This document shows positions 56,675 through 64,000 of a stretch of DNA of 64,000 bases, piece by piece; the first letter of the stretch is position 1, and every line of letters starts with the position of its first letter. The notes beneath the pieces are model-generated. The model was not told where the DNA came from. It saw only the letters and a list, made by a program, of their open reading frames with translations, and made no database searches. The DNA is from Flavobacterium sp. KACC 22763 (GTDB taxonomy: Bacteria; Bacteroidota; Bacteroidia; Flavobacteriales; Flavobacteriaceae): positions 2,232,001-2,296,000 of the forward strand of contig NZ_CP117879.1 in NCBI RefSeq assembly GCF_028736155.1. Direction: 5' to 3'. Both the position numbers and the translations under genes were made by a program.

Positions 56675-57721
56675 ATGAACATGATTAAACTTATTAAAAT
56701 AGATGAAGATTCTCGAGTTCCTAAATACAAGCAGATTGTTGACTCTATTCTTCAGAACATCGCCAACGGAAATTTAAAAATCAATCAAAAAATTCCCTCT
56801 ATTAATAGTTTCAGTGAAGAATTTTATATGTCTCGTGATACTGTTGAGAAGGCTTATAACATTTTAAAAGAGAGAAAAATTATTTCTTCCATTAGAGGAA
56901 AAGGCTACTATATTACCCGAACAAAGTTGGAATCTAAAGTCAATATTTTGTTTTTGACTAACAAATTGAGTTCGTATAAAATGAAAACTTATAGCTCCTT
57001 TATTGATACGTTGGGAGCAAATGCGCATGTTGATCTTCAAATTTATCACTGCGATGAAACTTTATTTTTGAACATCTTAGATAAGTTTGAGGGCGCTTAT
57101 GATTATTATGTTATTACAACACACTTTAAAACTGACGAATTAAAACACTTAAGTTTTACTGATGATGTTGTAAATGCTATTAAAAAAATTCCACAAGAAA
57201 AACTAGTTGTTTTAGATAATATCAAACTGGGCACAGGAGATGATGTAATTAAAATTTATCAAGATTTTGAAAATGATATTTATAATGCCCTAAAAGAAGG
57301 TCTTTCTAAAATTGCAAAATATAAACGTTTGATTTTGGTATATCCAGACAAAGCAGTTTATCCGTATCCACGAAGAATTTTACACGGATTTAGAAAATTC
57401 TGCGTTGAGCATGAAATTAACTTTGAAATTCTGAGTGAAGTTTATGACGATATGATTCTTAAAAAAGGAGATTTATTTATTACAATAGAAGAATCTGATT
57501 TGGTGAATTTAGTAAAACAGATTCGCGATGAAGAATTTGTTTTAGGAAAAGATATTGGTGTTATATCTTATAATGACACTCCTTTAAAAGACTTACTTGG
57601 CATTACTGTAATGTCGACCGATTTTAATGTAATGGGGGAAACTGCTGCGAGAATGATTTTAAACAAAGAAAAAGGTCATGTAAAAGTTCCTTTTAATTTT
57701 ATTGATAGAAATTCTATTTAG
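56675..57721 (+). CDS. GntR-family regulator with periplasmic-binding-protein-like sensor domain
   Basis: 348 residues. The winged-HTH (DSRVPKYKQIVDSILQNIANGNLKINQKIPS ... MSRDTVEKAYNILKERKIISSIRGKGYYI) is followed by a LacI-type sugar-binding domain (VNILFLTNKLSSYKMKTYSSFIDTL to the end). This HTH plus Peripla_BP_3 form is frequent in Bacteroidota as arabinose or rhamnose regulator. It diverges from rhaT, so control of the rhamnose genes by L-rhamnose or a derivative is likely. Confidence 0.85.
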   Translation: MNMIKLIKIDEDSRVPKYKQIVDSILQNIANGNLKINQKIPSINSFSEEFYMSRDTVEKAYNILKERKIISSIRGKGYYITRTKLESKVNILFLTNKLSSYKMKTYSSFIDTLGANAHVDLQIYHCDETLFLNILDKFEGAYDYYVITTHFKTDELKHLSFTDDVVNAIKKIPQEKLVVLDNIKLGTGDDVIKIYQDFENDIYNALKEGLSKIAKYKRLILVYPDKAVYPYPRRILHGFRKFCVEHEINFEILSEVYDDMILKKGDLFITIEESDLVNLVKQIRDEEFVLGKDIGVISYNDTPLKDLLGITVMSTDFNVMGETAARMILNKEKGHVKVPFNFIDRNSI

Positions 57722-57725
57722 GAGG

Positions 57726-57790
57726 TGCAAAGGCTCAGAGTTTCTGAGGGACAAAGGTTTCTTCTCTTTGTCTAAAAGTCTACGCCTTTT
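57726..57790. repeat. Remnant GCAAAG-family element after the GntR gene
   Basis: GCAAAGGCTCAGAG is followed by CTGAG and by GACAAAG (57750-57756) with CTTTGTC (57766-57772). The arms are short and broken, so it looks like an old or partial copy. Confidence 0.5.
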
Positions 57791-57808
57791 TGCTGATAAT
57801 TTATTCTA

Positions 57809-57836
57809 TAAAAAAACCTCGTCTTTTGGACGAGGT
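57809..57836 (-). terminator. Intrinsic terminator of the Hc1 gene
   Basis: ACCTCGTC (57816-57823) and GACGAGGT (57829-57836) form the stem; on the minus strand it is followed by seven Ts. It lies 11 bp after the Hc1 stop. Confidence 0.85.
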
Positions 57837-57846
57837 CTTAGTTGTA

Positions 57847-58023
57847 TTATTTTTTTGATTCTTCGATAGAAACTTTTCTGAACTCTTTTAAAAGTTTTTC
57901 AATTTCTAAAGTTGATTTACGTGCTCTTGGTCCAGCAGCTTTAATTCCTTTTTCAGTCAAAGATTCAGCTTCAGCTTTGAATGTTTCAATTTCGGCGTTG
58001 ATTTTTACTAATAAATCTTTCAT
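57847..58023 (-). CDS. Histone H1-like (Hc1-type) small DNA-binding protein
   Basis: 58 residues, lysine-rich: MKDLLVKINAEIETF, then KGIKAAGPRARKSTLEIEKLL and a KK end. Length and the central AGPRARKSTLEIEK motif match the Hc1-like mini-histones of Bacteroidota. It probably binds DNA as a nucleoid protein. It has a textbook promoter and terminator of its own and is often highly expressed in this group. Confidence 0.85.
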   Translation of the reverse strand: MKDLLVKINAEIETFKAEAESLTEKGIKAAGPRARKSTLEIEKLLKEFRKVSIEESKK

Positions 58024-58048
58024 GCTTATATATTGTTAAATTAAGCCA

Positions 58049-58078
58049 CAAAAATAAAAGTTTGTGTGATAGTTACAA
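58049..58078 (-). promoter_or_regulatory. Promoter of the Hc1 gene
   Basis: On the minus strand TTG (58078-58076), a 19-nt spacer and TATTTTTG (58056-58049) match the Bacteroidota consensus exactly. The leader would be about 20 nt. Confidence 0.8.
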
Positions 58079-58294
58079 CAATTTTGCTGTTAAATTTAAT
58101 GCAGTTTTTCATTCATTTTCTTTACAATAAATTGACTTCTGCCCTATACTAAAAACCAGTAAACACAACACATTAACAATCAAAGACTTACTTTACAAGT
58201 GTTTTTACAACAATAGTTTTAAAGCTTTGTAGAAAGTATCCAATTAAAAGTAATTTCATTTAAAAAGAAGGCTTATACGTCTTCTATTTGTTAA

Positions 58295-58321
58295 TTTTTG
58301 AGCGGAAAAACTCCTCAAAAA
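58295..58321 (-). terminator. Weak terminator-like hairpin after the GH28 gene
   Basis: TTTTTGAG (58295-58302) and CTCAAAAA (58314-58321) pair; another 7-bp hairpin, AGAAGGC-TTATAC-GTCTTCT, is at about 58267-58286. Between 58079 and 58266 nothing else was seen. Confidence 0.45.
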
Positions 58322-58330
58322 AGGAAAATT

Positions 58331-59659
58331 TTACTCAATAAGAGTCTTATTAAGGTAAACATTCTTTAAAACAAGTCCATCTATAATGCTTTTATCCATC
58401 TTAGCTTTTACAGACTCGATATTCAAATTTTCAAATCTAAAATTGCTCAATCTAACATTGGAATCTTTTTCTACACCGTAAAAATTGGTGCACTTAAGTG
58501 TGATATTTTTCAAAGTAATTTGATCTCCATAAGATAACGGAATATCATGGCGATCTTTTAAATCATAAAACTGTCTCCATGCAAAAATAGCCAAACCTGT
58601 CTCGGCTTTACCTTTTATATTTTCAAGCAAAATATATTCGTAACGCTGTGGTGTATCTGGTCTCATTTTTAGCCAGAGCAACCGAGAAGCTCCATCAATC
58701 TTGCTATTTCTAAAAATGATATTTCGGTTATGAATAGCCTCACTCCCATTGGTTAAAGTCGAATGGCAAAATCCAAAAGCACAATCTTCAATTATGATAT
58801 TCTTATTAGGGCCGTTATTTGAGTCTTTATCTGCATAAGGTCCTTTCCCGCCTTTTAAGGCAACTGCATCGTCATTAACCGACATGTAACAGTTTTTTAT
58901 CAAAACGTTTTCGCAGACATCAAGATCAATGGCATCAGTACTTGGTGCTTTAATGCCAATATGTGGCGAGAAAATATAAAGATTTAGCAGTTTAACATTA
59001 TTGCATTTATAAAAATGATTGGTCCAAAAACCTGAATTAATCAATTTTACATCTTGAAACTGAACATCGTTCGAATTCCACACAAATATTAATCTCGGCC
59101 GAGAAACTTCAAGGTTTGTACATTCTGGATTTTCACTTCGTCTTTTCCAGAAAGCTTCCCAAAACTTTTTTCCGTTTCCGTTTATAGTTCCCTCTCCCGA
59201 AATAGAAAAATGATCTACTCCATACACATTGACCAGGGCGGGAAAATAATCCAGATTTTGCCCTTCCATTCTCGAAGCCATAATCGGATAATCAATAATA
59301 TTATCTGAACCTTTTAATATTGCCCCTTTTTCTAAAAACAAAGCAGTCTTTGGCTTAAAAAACAGAGCGCCACTTAAAAACACACCTTTAGGAATCACAA
59401 CTACACCACCACCTTTTTCTGATGCCTGATCAATCACTGCTTGGATGGCTTGTGTCTGAACAATTGTACTATCTTGTTTGACCCCAAAATTGGTTATACG
59501 ATATTGTTTTCCTAAGTTTTTTAATTGTATTTTTTGATACTCTTTAAACCAATTGCTAATCGCTGTTCCATCAGGAAAAGAGGATACATTTTGCTGAGGA
59601 AAAACAAAAGTCAAATTCCCAAAAAGCGTTAAAATCGCAAGAACTTTTCTTATTTGCAC
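58331..59659 (-). CDS. GH28-family polygalacturonase-like enzyme, secreted
   Basis: 442 residues. Signal peptide ends about 22 (FVFPQ). The GH28 beta-helix has the expected acid residues: D242 in STDAIDL, D263/D264 in NDDAVALKGG and H299 in GFCHSTLTNGSE. GH28 covers endo- and exo-polygalacturonases, rhamnogalacturonases and xylogalacturonan hydrolases. Beside rhamnose genes and with DUF4861, a rhamnogalacturonan substrate is an attractive guess. It follows the DUF4861 gene by 20 bp, so both are one transcript. Confidence 0.87.
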   Translation of the reverse strand: MQIRKVLAILTLFGNLTFVFPQQNVSSFPDGTAISNWFKEYQKIQLKNLGKQYRITNFGVKQDSTIVQTQAIQAVIDQASEKGGGVVVIPKGVFLSGALFFKPKTALFLEKGAILKGSDNIIDYPIMASRMEGQNLDYFPALVNVYGVDHFSISGEGTINGNGKKFWEAFWKRRSENPECTNLEVSRPRLIFVWNSNDVQFQDVKLINSGFWTNHFYKCNNVKLLNLYIFSPHIGIKAPSTDAIDLDVCENVLIKNCYMSVNDDAVALKGGKGPYADKDSNNGPNKNIIIEDCAFGFCHSTLTNGSEAIHNRNIIFRNSKIDGASRLLWLKMRPDTPQRYEYILLENIKGKAETGLAIFAWRQFYDLKDRHDIPLSYGDQITLKNITLKCTNFYGVEKDSNVRLSNFRFENLNIESVKAKMDKSIIDGLVLKNVYLNKTLIE

Positions 59660-59679
59660 AACAGTCTATAGTTTAAAAA

Positions 59680-60969
59680 TTATTTTATTTCAACTTTTAC
59701 TTTTGCAGAAAGCTGTTTAGCCAAATTTGTTACATAATTGGTAAAAAAAGTGGAGTCATTAAATCCTTTATCTGCACTCAGTTCCCAAGCGGCAATTGCA
59801 TAATAGCTAATCTGTTTATTGTTTTCAACTTTTAATTTTGCTAAATACGAATCTGTCAGCTGCCCCGTTTTTGGTGCTTCAATATAACCTTGATAAATAT
59901 TTGCTGGAACTAAAATCGCTGTACCTAAAATCCACTGGCGTTCATAAGTCAAATAATCATGTTGGATTAGACAAACCCAATCACCAGCTTCGATAACCTG
60001 AAGCGGATTTTTATTATTTAAATTAGAAAGTGCTGCCAGAAAAGTTTCTTTTCCTTTAATGCCACTTATTGAAACTGTGTTTTTGTAAGCGTACATTCCT
60101 GGCCAAATTGAAGTGGTTTCCTGTACTTGATACAAATTTCCAGAAGCATTCCAGTTTTGATAATGATAGCTTAAAACCGAATTTACTGGCCCTTCTGTTA
60201 CAATTTTAAAAGTGGTCTTTTCAACATTATTAATAGTGTCATTTCCTAAAATTCCTAGTCTATTTATTTTGTTATCGATAAGCAATGCATATCCTCCTAA
60301 ACCAACTGAATTGCCAACAGGAAAAATGTCTCTTCCCCAATCATACATTACATGATAATTATCTTCAACCGCACCTTTACTGTTTATACCTACGTTTTCA
60401 GGAGTAATTCCTGGAAGTTTTTTTCCGAAAACATCTTTAGAGTTTCTTCCATCCAAATAATGTCTAAAACCAACCTTGTCATTTTCCCAAGTTGGACCAT
60501 CTGTTTGATATTTTTGATAACCCAATTTTTTATGAACCTGATTGGCCATTAAGACTTCCTGCGTATCTGGATGAACAGGCAAATTTTTTCCCTCTCTTTT
60601 CCCAAAACGCACACTTGTTTTTATGGTGAATTTTGGATCTGTATTGGACCATTTTAATTGAATATTTTTTTCTTCATTGGGCAAAAAATCAGCAGTGAAG
60701 AAAATTTCATCCCATTTTCCATCACTATTAAGATCATTAGTTTGCGCCGGAATTGTATCTGCCTTAAAAAGCAAAATAGGAAAAACTCCCTTAGTATTGT
60801 TTTCTCCAAGATTTTCTCTTTTTATAGAAATTGCCTTCTGAGTGAGCTCCAAAGAACTGTTATTCTTTAAAACAATAATTTTTTCAGATACATTTTGAGA
60901 AACTTTACAACTAATTAACAATCCTGTAACTAAAGTGATTGAAAGATAAAATGATACTCTTTTTTTCAT
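59680..60969 (-). CDS. DUF4861-family lipoprotein, longer paralogue
   Basis: 429 residues. A lipoprotein signal (SFYLSITLVTGLLISC, Cys about 21) sets it apart from the 14483 paralogue, which has an ordinary signal peptide. Shared family blocks are DLNSDGKWDEIFFTADFLPNEEK, TWENDKVGFRHYLDGRNSKDVFGK, YHVMYDWGRDIFPVGNSVGLGGYAL and a C-terminal WELSADKGF. It is cotranscribed with the GH28 gene. Function unknown; the pairing with uronate enzymes at two places in this window supports a pectin-type or uronic acid role. Confidence 0.8.
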   Translation of the reverse strand: MKKRVSFYLSITLVTGLLISCKVSQNVSEKIIVLKNNSSLELTQKAISIKRENLGENNTKGVFPILLFKADTIPAQTNDLNSDGKWDEIFFTADFLPNEEKNIQLKWSNTDPKFTIKTSVRFGKREGKNLPVHPDTQEVLMANQVHKKLGYQKYQTDGPTWENDKVGFRHYLDGRNSKDVFGKKLPGITPENVGINSKGAVEDNYHVMYDWGRDIFPVGNSVGLGGYALLIDNKINRLGILGNDTINNVEKTTFKIVTEGPVNSVLSYHYQNWNASGNLYQVQETTSIWPGMYAYKNTVSISGIKGKETFLAALSNLNNKNPLQVIEAGDWVCLIQHDYLTYERQWILGTAILVPANIYQGYIEAPKTGQLTDSYLAKLKVENNKQISYYAIAAWELSADKGFNDSTFFTNYVTNLAKQLSAKVKVEIK

Positions 60970-61157
60970 TATTTCTTATTCTTTTTTTTTCCGAACAATT
61001 TAAGAGTTTTAATTGTTATAATAACACTTAAAAACAAAAACTTTATTTAGAAAATGCAATCAGAAACTAAAAAAAGCAGGATAAAGAACAACATTTATCC
61101 TGCTTTTATGGAGCACATTTTATGTTAAATGTGCGGCGAAAAAAAATAAAAAATAAA

Positions 61158-61595
61158 TTACATTAGAAAGTATATAGCTTTGTAATACTCTAAGAATCTT
61201 TTCCGAGAAACTTTTGAAGACTTAAATGATTCTTTCTCCGATGTAAAATCCAATTTACTGCGGAAAAATTTCTTTAATTCTTTTAAAATTTCAGTTCTTG
61301 TTTTCGACTCATCAAACAAAATGAAATTATATGTTTCTTCTAAAAATGATATACTCCTATAGAGATGGATATCAAATAAGCAGACCAAAGCATGCGAGTC
61401 ATTTTTTTTCTGTGATAAAAAGTTGAGCAATTCTTTCCTATCATTTATTACATAAATTACATGATCAAATTCTTTTCTTCTTCTATCATTCAATAATAAT
61501 TCTTCAAAAAAGTCAAACTCTTCTTTAAATTTTCGTTTAAACATCTTTAAGAAAGTTGCGCTGTTATCACACACTAAAACCTTTTCCTTTTGCAT
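61158..61595 (-). CDS. Unknown protein, possibly a degenerate receiver domain
   Basis: 145 residues, no family recognised. The start KVLVCDNSATFLKMFKRKF looks like the first strand and acidic site of a response-regulator receiver, and ALVCLFDIHLYRSISF like the third strand with an aspartate, but the fourth and fifth strands with Thr and Lys are poorly matched. It is rich in lysine and phenylalanine. It lies near a kinase/regulator pair and has its own promoter, so a signalling role is possible but not proven. Confidence 0.5.
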   Translation of the reverse strand: MQKEKVLVCDNSATFLKMFKRKFKEEFDFFEELLLNDRRRKEFDHVIYVINDRKELLNFLSQKKNDSHALVCLFDIHLYRSISFLEETYNFILFDESKTRTEILKELKKFFRSKLDFTSEKESFKSSKVSRKRFLEYYKAIYFLM

Positions 61596-61617
61596 CTTAT
61601 CTCATTAAAATATATCA

Positions 61618-61645
61618 CAAAGCTAAGCGACTTAAAAAAAAGCAA
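61618..61645 (-). promoter_or_regulatory. Promoter of the 61158-61595 gene
   Basis: On the minus strand TTG (61645-61643) lies 17 nt before TAGCTTTG (61625-61618), a perfect -7 element. The leader would be about 15 nt. Confidence 0.6.
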
Positions 61646-61695
61646 TTACCTTTAAAAGTCAGAAAATTAACATGATAGGGCAATTTTAAGCAATT

Positions 61696-62238
61696 TCAAA
61701 CTTTCATAATGTGTATAACATTTTGTTCTACAAAGGCTAATAGTTCTTCCATCTTTCTATAATCATAGTCTTTTCTAGAAATAGAAATAATATAATTGTT
61801 CTCTTCTTTTATATACAGAAACAGGAAATTTTTGGTTAGAATTGCTTTTTCTATTGTGGTCCATTTATGAGTTAATCTGCCTAAAGGAAATCTAATGCAG
61901 ACTTTAGAATTGGTAAAGACAAACTTATATCTGCTATTTAGCTTCTTAAACCTCAATAATCGTTTTGTTATTTGAAAAGTAAATTCTGAAACAGTATCAA
62001 CAAAAGAATTTTCGATAATAACAAAAAAAACAATTATCCCTAGGCTTCTTATCAGCCAGGGAAAAAAATCATCTTCGAAATTAATATTGATTAAATCAGA
62101 AAAAATAAGAAGTAATAAAATCAATATTGAAACAAAAATAATATGTTGTTTAAACAAATGTTCAAAATACATCTTGTTTATTTTTCTTATTTCAGAAAAA
62201 TTTAGCGGAAACTCTAAAGAAAAATTTGTGGTATTCAT
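61696..62238 (-). CDS. Unknown two-helix membrane protein, YcxB-like
   Basis: 180 residues. Two membrane segments are visible (HIIFVSILILLLLIFSDL and WLIRSLGIIVFFVIIEN), followed by a cytoplasmic part with the YcxB-like pattern (HKWTTIEKAILTKNFLFLYIKEENNYIISISRKDY). YcxB-like proteins have no known role. A minus-strand -7 match, TAATTTTG, is at 62272-62265. Apart from this and the kinase promoter, the 332-bp gap 62239-62570 is AT-rich without a visible feature. Confidence 0.55.
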   Translation of the reverse strand: MNTTNFSLEFPLNFSEIRKINKMYFEHLFKQHIIFVSILILLLLIFSDLININFEDDFFPWLIRSLGIIVFFVIIENSFVDTVSEFTFQITKRLLRFKKLNSRYKFVFTNSKVCIRFPLGRLTHKWTTIEKAILTKNFLFLYIKEENNYIISISRKDYDYRKMEELLAFVEQNVIHIMKV

Positions 62239-62504
62239 GGTTTAGTCTCGGATTAATCTGAATACAAAATTATCTTTAAGATTTCCTATACTGTAGACCT
62301 TAAAGTTTTTAAACTATCATAATAAGACTTTTTAAATATTGCTTTGCAACGTTCTATTTTGGAATAAACAAAAAGTACGATTTTTTATATAAAAATTTAA
62401 TATTAAAAACAGCTACTAAAAGACAAAAAAGCAATAAAATAAGACACAAAAAATAGCTTTATTTAGTTTATTTTCAAATAGTTACCATAAGACAAAGTTT
62501 TATT

Positions 62505-62533
62505 TTGAGGTTTAAATTATTTAGCTACTTTTG
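62505..62533 (+). promoter_or_regulatory. Promoter of the kinase/regulator operon
   Basis: TTG (62505-62507), an 18-nt spacer and TACTTTTG (62526-62533) fit the Bacteroidota promoter. The leader would be about 30 nt. Confidence 0.6.
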
Positions 62534-62570
62534 AAATTAATTTATTTTTTTTTGAGAATAATTTCCTACA

Positions 62571-63662
62571 ATGCAGCCACACTCAACAGAAGAGGATTTA
62601 AGAGAAAAAATAAAAGAACTTAGCTGTCTTTATACTATCTCGAAAATTATCTCCAAATCGAATTCGATAAATATCCAGACTCTTTACGATATCATTATTA
62701 GCGTAAAAAGTGCATGGCGCTACTGTACAGACAATGTGGTAGAACTCCACATAAAAGATTATCATTTATCTACATCTGAACAAATGGAACCCACCATCTT
62801 TCAGTCTAGTATCATAATAGTAAACAAAATATATTATGGACACATTAAGGTACACTATCCATCAAAAAAATACAATTTGAGCGATTTTACTGAAGATGAA
62901 CAGTTGCTTTTGGATACTATTGCGATAGAAATTGGAAATTATGTTGAAAAATATCAAACCTTAGAAAGAAAAGCAGCACTGAGACGAACTGTTGAACGCA
63001 TGGAGCGACTTTCTTTACTAGGAGAAATGACTGCTGGGATTGCTCATGAGCTAAATACACCTTTGGGCAATATTTTGGGTTTTGCTGAACTGATAAAGGA
63101 ACAAAATTCAGATCCGGAAATTAGTGCTGATATCTCTATTATAATCAATTCAGTCATCTATTCCCGTGAAATTGTTAAAAAACTCATGTTCTTTTCGTGC
63201 GAAATTCCTCAAAAATTAGAACTGCAAGAACTGAAACCTATTATTGTTTTTGCTTTATCATTTTTGAAATCTAATTTTCAAAAAAAAGCAATAAGACATG
63301 AATTATTTTTCAAAGATGATACTATTATGGCAAGAGTAGATTCTGTTCAAATTACCCAAGTCTTATTTAATCTGCTTATAAACGCCATATATGCTTCTCC
63401 AGAAAAAAGCACTATTAAAATAATAATCGATCATGATAAAACCAATTTATATTTGAGAATTGAAGACAACGGAACAGGGGTCCCAGATTCTATAAAAGAA
63501 AAAATATTTGAACCCTTCTTTTCAACCAAGCCTGTCAATTATGGATGCGGACTTGGTTTAAGCGTGGTACACGGAATAATTAAGAATCACAACGGAGAAA
63601 TTATACTTCAAGATAATTTTCCGACCGGATCGATTTTTACTGTTCGAATTCCTTTATCATAA
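62571..63662 (+). CDS. Soluble sensor histidine kinase
   Basis: 363 residues with no membrane helix. A GAF-like N-terminal part (about 10-125) leads by a coiled coil to the HisKA-like helix with H159 in GIAHELNTPLGN. The ATPase has N box NLLINA (267-272), G1 DNGTG (299-303) and G2 GCGLGLS. It resembles NtrB-type kinases. It probably phosphorylates the response regulator encoded 6 bp downstream. The signal is likely intracellular. Confidence 0.87.
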   Translation: MQPHSTEEDLREKIKELSCLYTISKIISKSNSINIQTLYDIIISVKSAWRYCTDNVVELHIKDYHLSTSEQMEPTIFQSSIIIVNKIYYGHIKVHYPSKKYNLSDFTEDEQLLLDTIAIEIGNYVEKYQTLERKAALRRTVERMERLSLLGEMTAGIAHELNTPLGNILGFAELIKEQNSDPEISADISIIINSVIYSREIVKKLMFFSCEIPQKLELQELKPIIVFALSFLKSNFQKKAIRHELFFKDDTIMARVDSVQITQVLFNLLINAIYASPEKSTIKIIIDHDKTNLYLRIEDNGTGVPDSIKEKIFEPFFSTKPVNYGCGLGLSVVHGIIKNHNGEIILQDNFPTGSIFTVRIPLS

Positions 63663-63668
63663 AATAAC

Positions 63669-64000
63669 ATGACTTTTAAAAAAGAAAATATCTTGGTTGT
63701 CGATGACAATAATGACATGCTGGACTTGATTCAAAGACAACTAAAATCTTTCAATTACCGCACTTATAAGGCATCTTCTGTAAATGAAGCCATAGATGTC
63801 TTAAAGAATTCAGAGATAGATTTACTAATAAGCGACTTAAATATGCCAAATATTAATGGCATTGAACTGTTAAAATACGCTGAAGAACATTTTCCCGCAA
63901 TACCAAAACTTGTCATATCAGGCATTCCATCTGTCTACAATATTGTCAATGCAATGAAATCTGGAGCTTTAGATTATTTAACAAAGCCATTTACTAGTGA
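63669..64000 (+). CDS. Response regulator, 3' cut by window end
   Basis: 111 residues visible. Receiver domain with acidic pair D12-D13, phospho-acceptor D56 in LISDLNMPNINGIEL, the switch serine in VISG and the lysine in YLTKPF. The receiver is followed by further unseen sequence; with an NtrB-like kinase partner an NtrC-type sigma-54 activator is the best guess, but only the receiver can be confirmed here. Confidence 0.85.
   Translation, partial: MTFKKENILVVDDNNDMLDLIQRQLKSFNYRTYKASSVNEAIDVLKNSEIDLLISDLNMPNINGIELLKYAEEHFPAIPKLVISGIPSVYNIVNAMKSGALDYLTKPFTS

Noticed and set aside
57842..58039. 65-residue plus-strand frame
   Set aside because: It is the antisense shadow of the Hc1-like gene, which has its own promoter and terminator on the minus strand.

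Overview
The window looks like a Flavobacterium-type chromosome (Bacteroidota). It is AT-rich and carries a SusC/SusD pair, a hybrid two-component regulator, T9SS type A sorting tails on secreted glycosidases, promoters of the TTG-N19-TAnnTTTG type, and almost no Shine-Dalgarno sites. No tRNA, rRNA, CRISPR array, insertion sequence or phage gene was recognised. It reads as a carbohydrate-utilisation region of roughly 45 genes.

Layout. (1) 1-1332 is the 3' part of a metallophosphoesterase. (2) 1.6-13.3 kb, minus strand, is a set of secreted multidomain enzymes (GH18, GH64, GH16) behind a membrane-anchored propeller/HTH regulator. The expected targets are chitin and beta-1,3-glucan, the main polymers of fungal cell walls. 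(3) 13.6-38.2 kb starts with a HAD phosphatase and continues as a polysaccharide utilisation locus: DUF4861, a LacI regulator, YhcH, KDPG aldolase, mannonate oxidoreductase, mannonate dehydratase, a beta-helix lyase-like protein, HTCS, SusC, SusD, GH88, two GH2 enzymes and DUF2911. (4) 38.3-45.7 kb is a molybdenum hydroxylase (Mo, FAD and 2Fe-2S subunits) with its maturation genes: a cysteine desulfurase, a MocA-like nucleotidyltransferase and XdhC. (5) 45.9-46.9 kb has an NlpE-like lipoprotein and a YegP protein. (6) 46.9-57.7 kb is L-rhamnose catabolism (RhaT, fused aldolase/dehydrogenase, isomerase, kinase) followed by LutABC lactate oxidation, with a divergent GntR regulator. (7) 57.8-61 kb has an Hc1-like mini-histone, a GH28 and a second DUF4861. 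(8) 61.1-64 kb has two unknown small genes and a histidine kinase/response regulator pair cut by the window end.

The glycan genes fit together. GH88, GH2 and the beta-helix protein would release glucuronate and rhamnose. UxuA, the mannonate oxidoreductase and KDPG aldolase handle the uronate. RhaT, RhaI, RhaK and the aldolase/dehydrogenase turn rhamnose into DHAP and lactate, and LutABC oxidises lactate to pyruvate. No sulfatase is present, so an unsulfated rhamnose/glucuronate (or rhamnogalacturonan-like) plant glycan is a better guess than ulvan. This is inference.

The strongest unexplained signal is between the genes. More than 20 long intergenic inverted repeats are built from a few word families: GCAAAG, CGCAGATTT, CACATAGAAACATAG and double palindromes. 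Some are nested one inside another, two are homologous copies in opposite orientation, and two run into the 3' ends of coding sequences. They look like several families of small mobile or regulatory palindromic elements.
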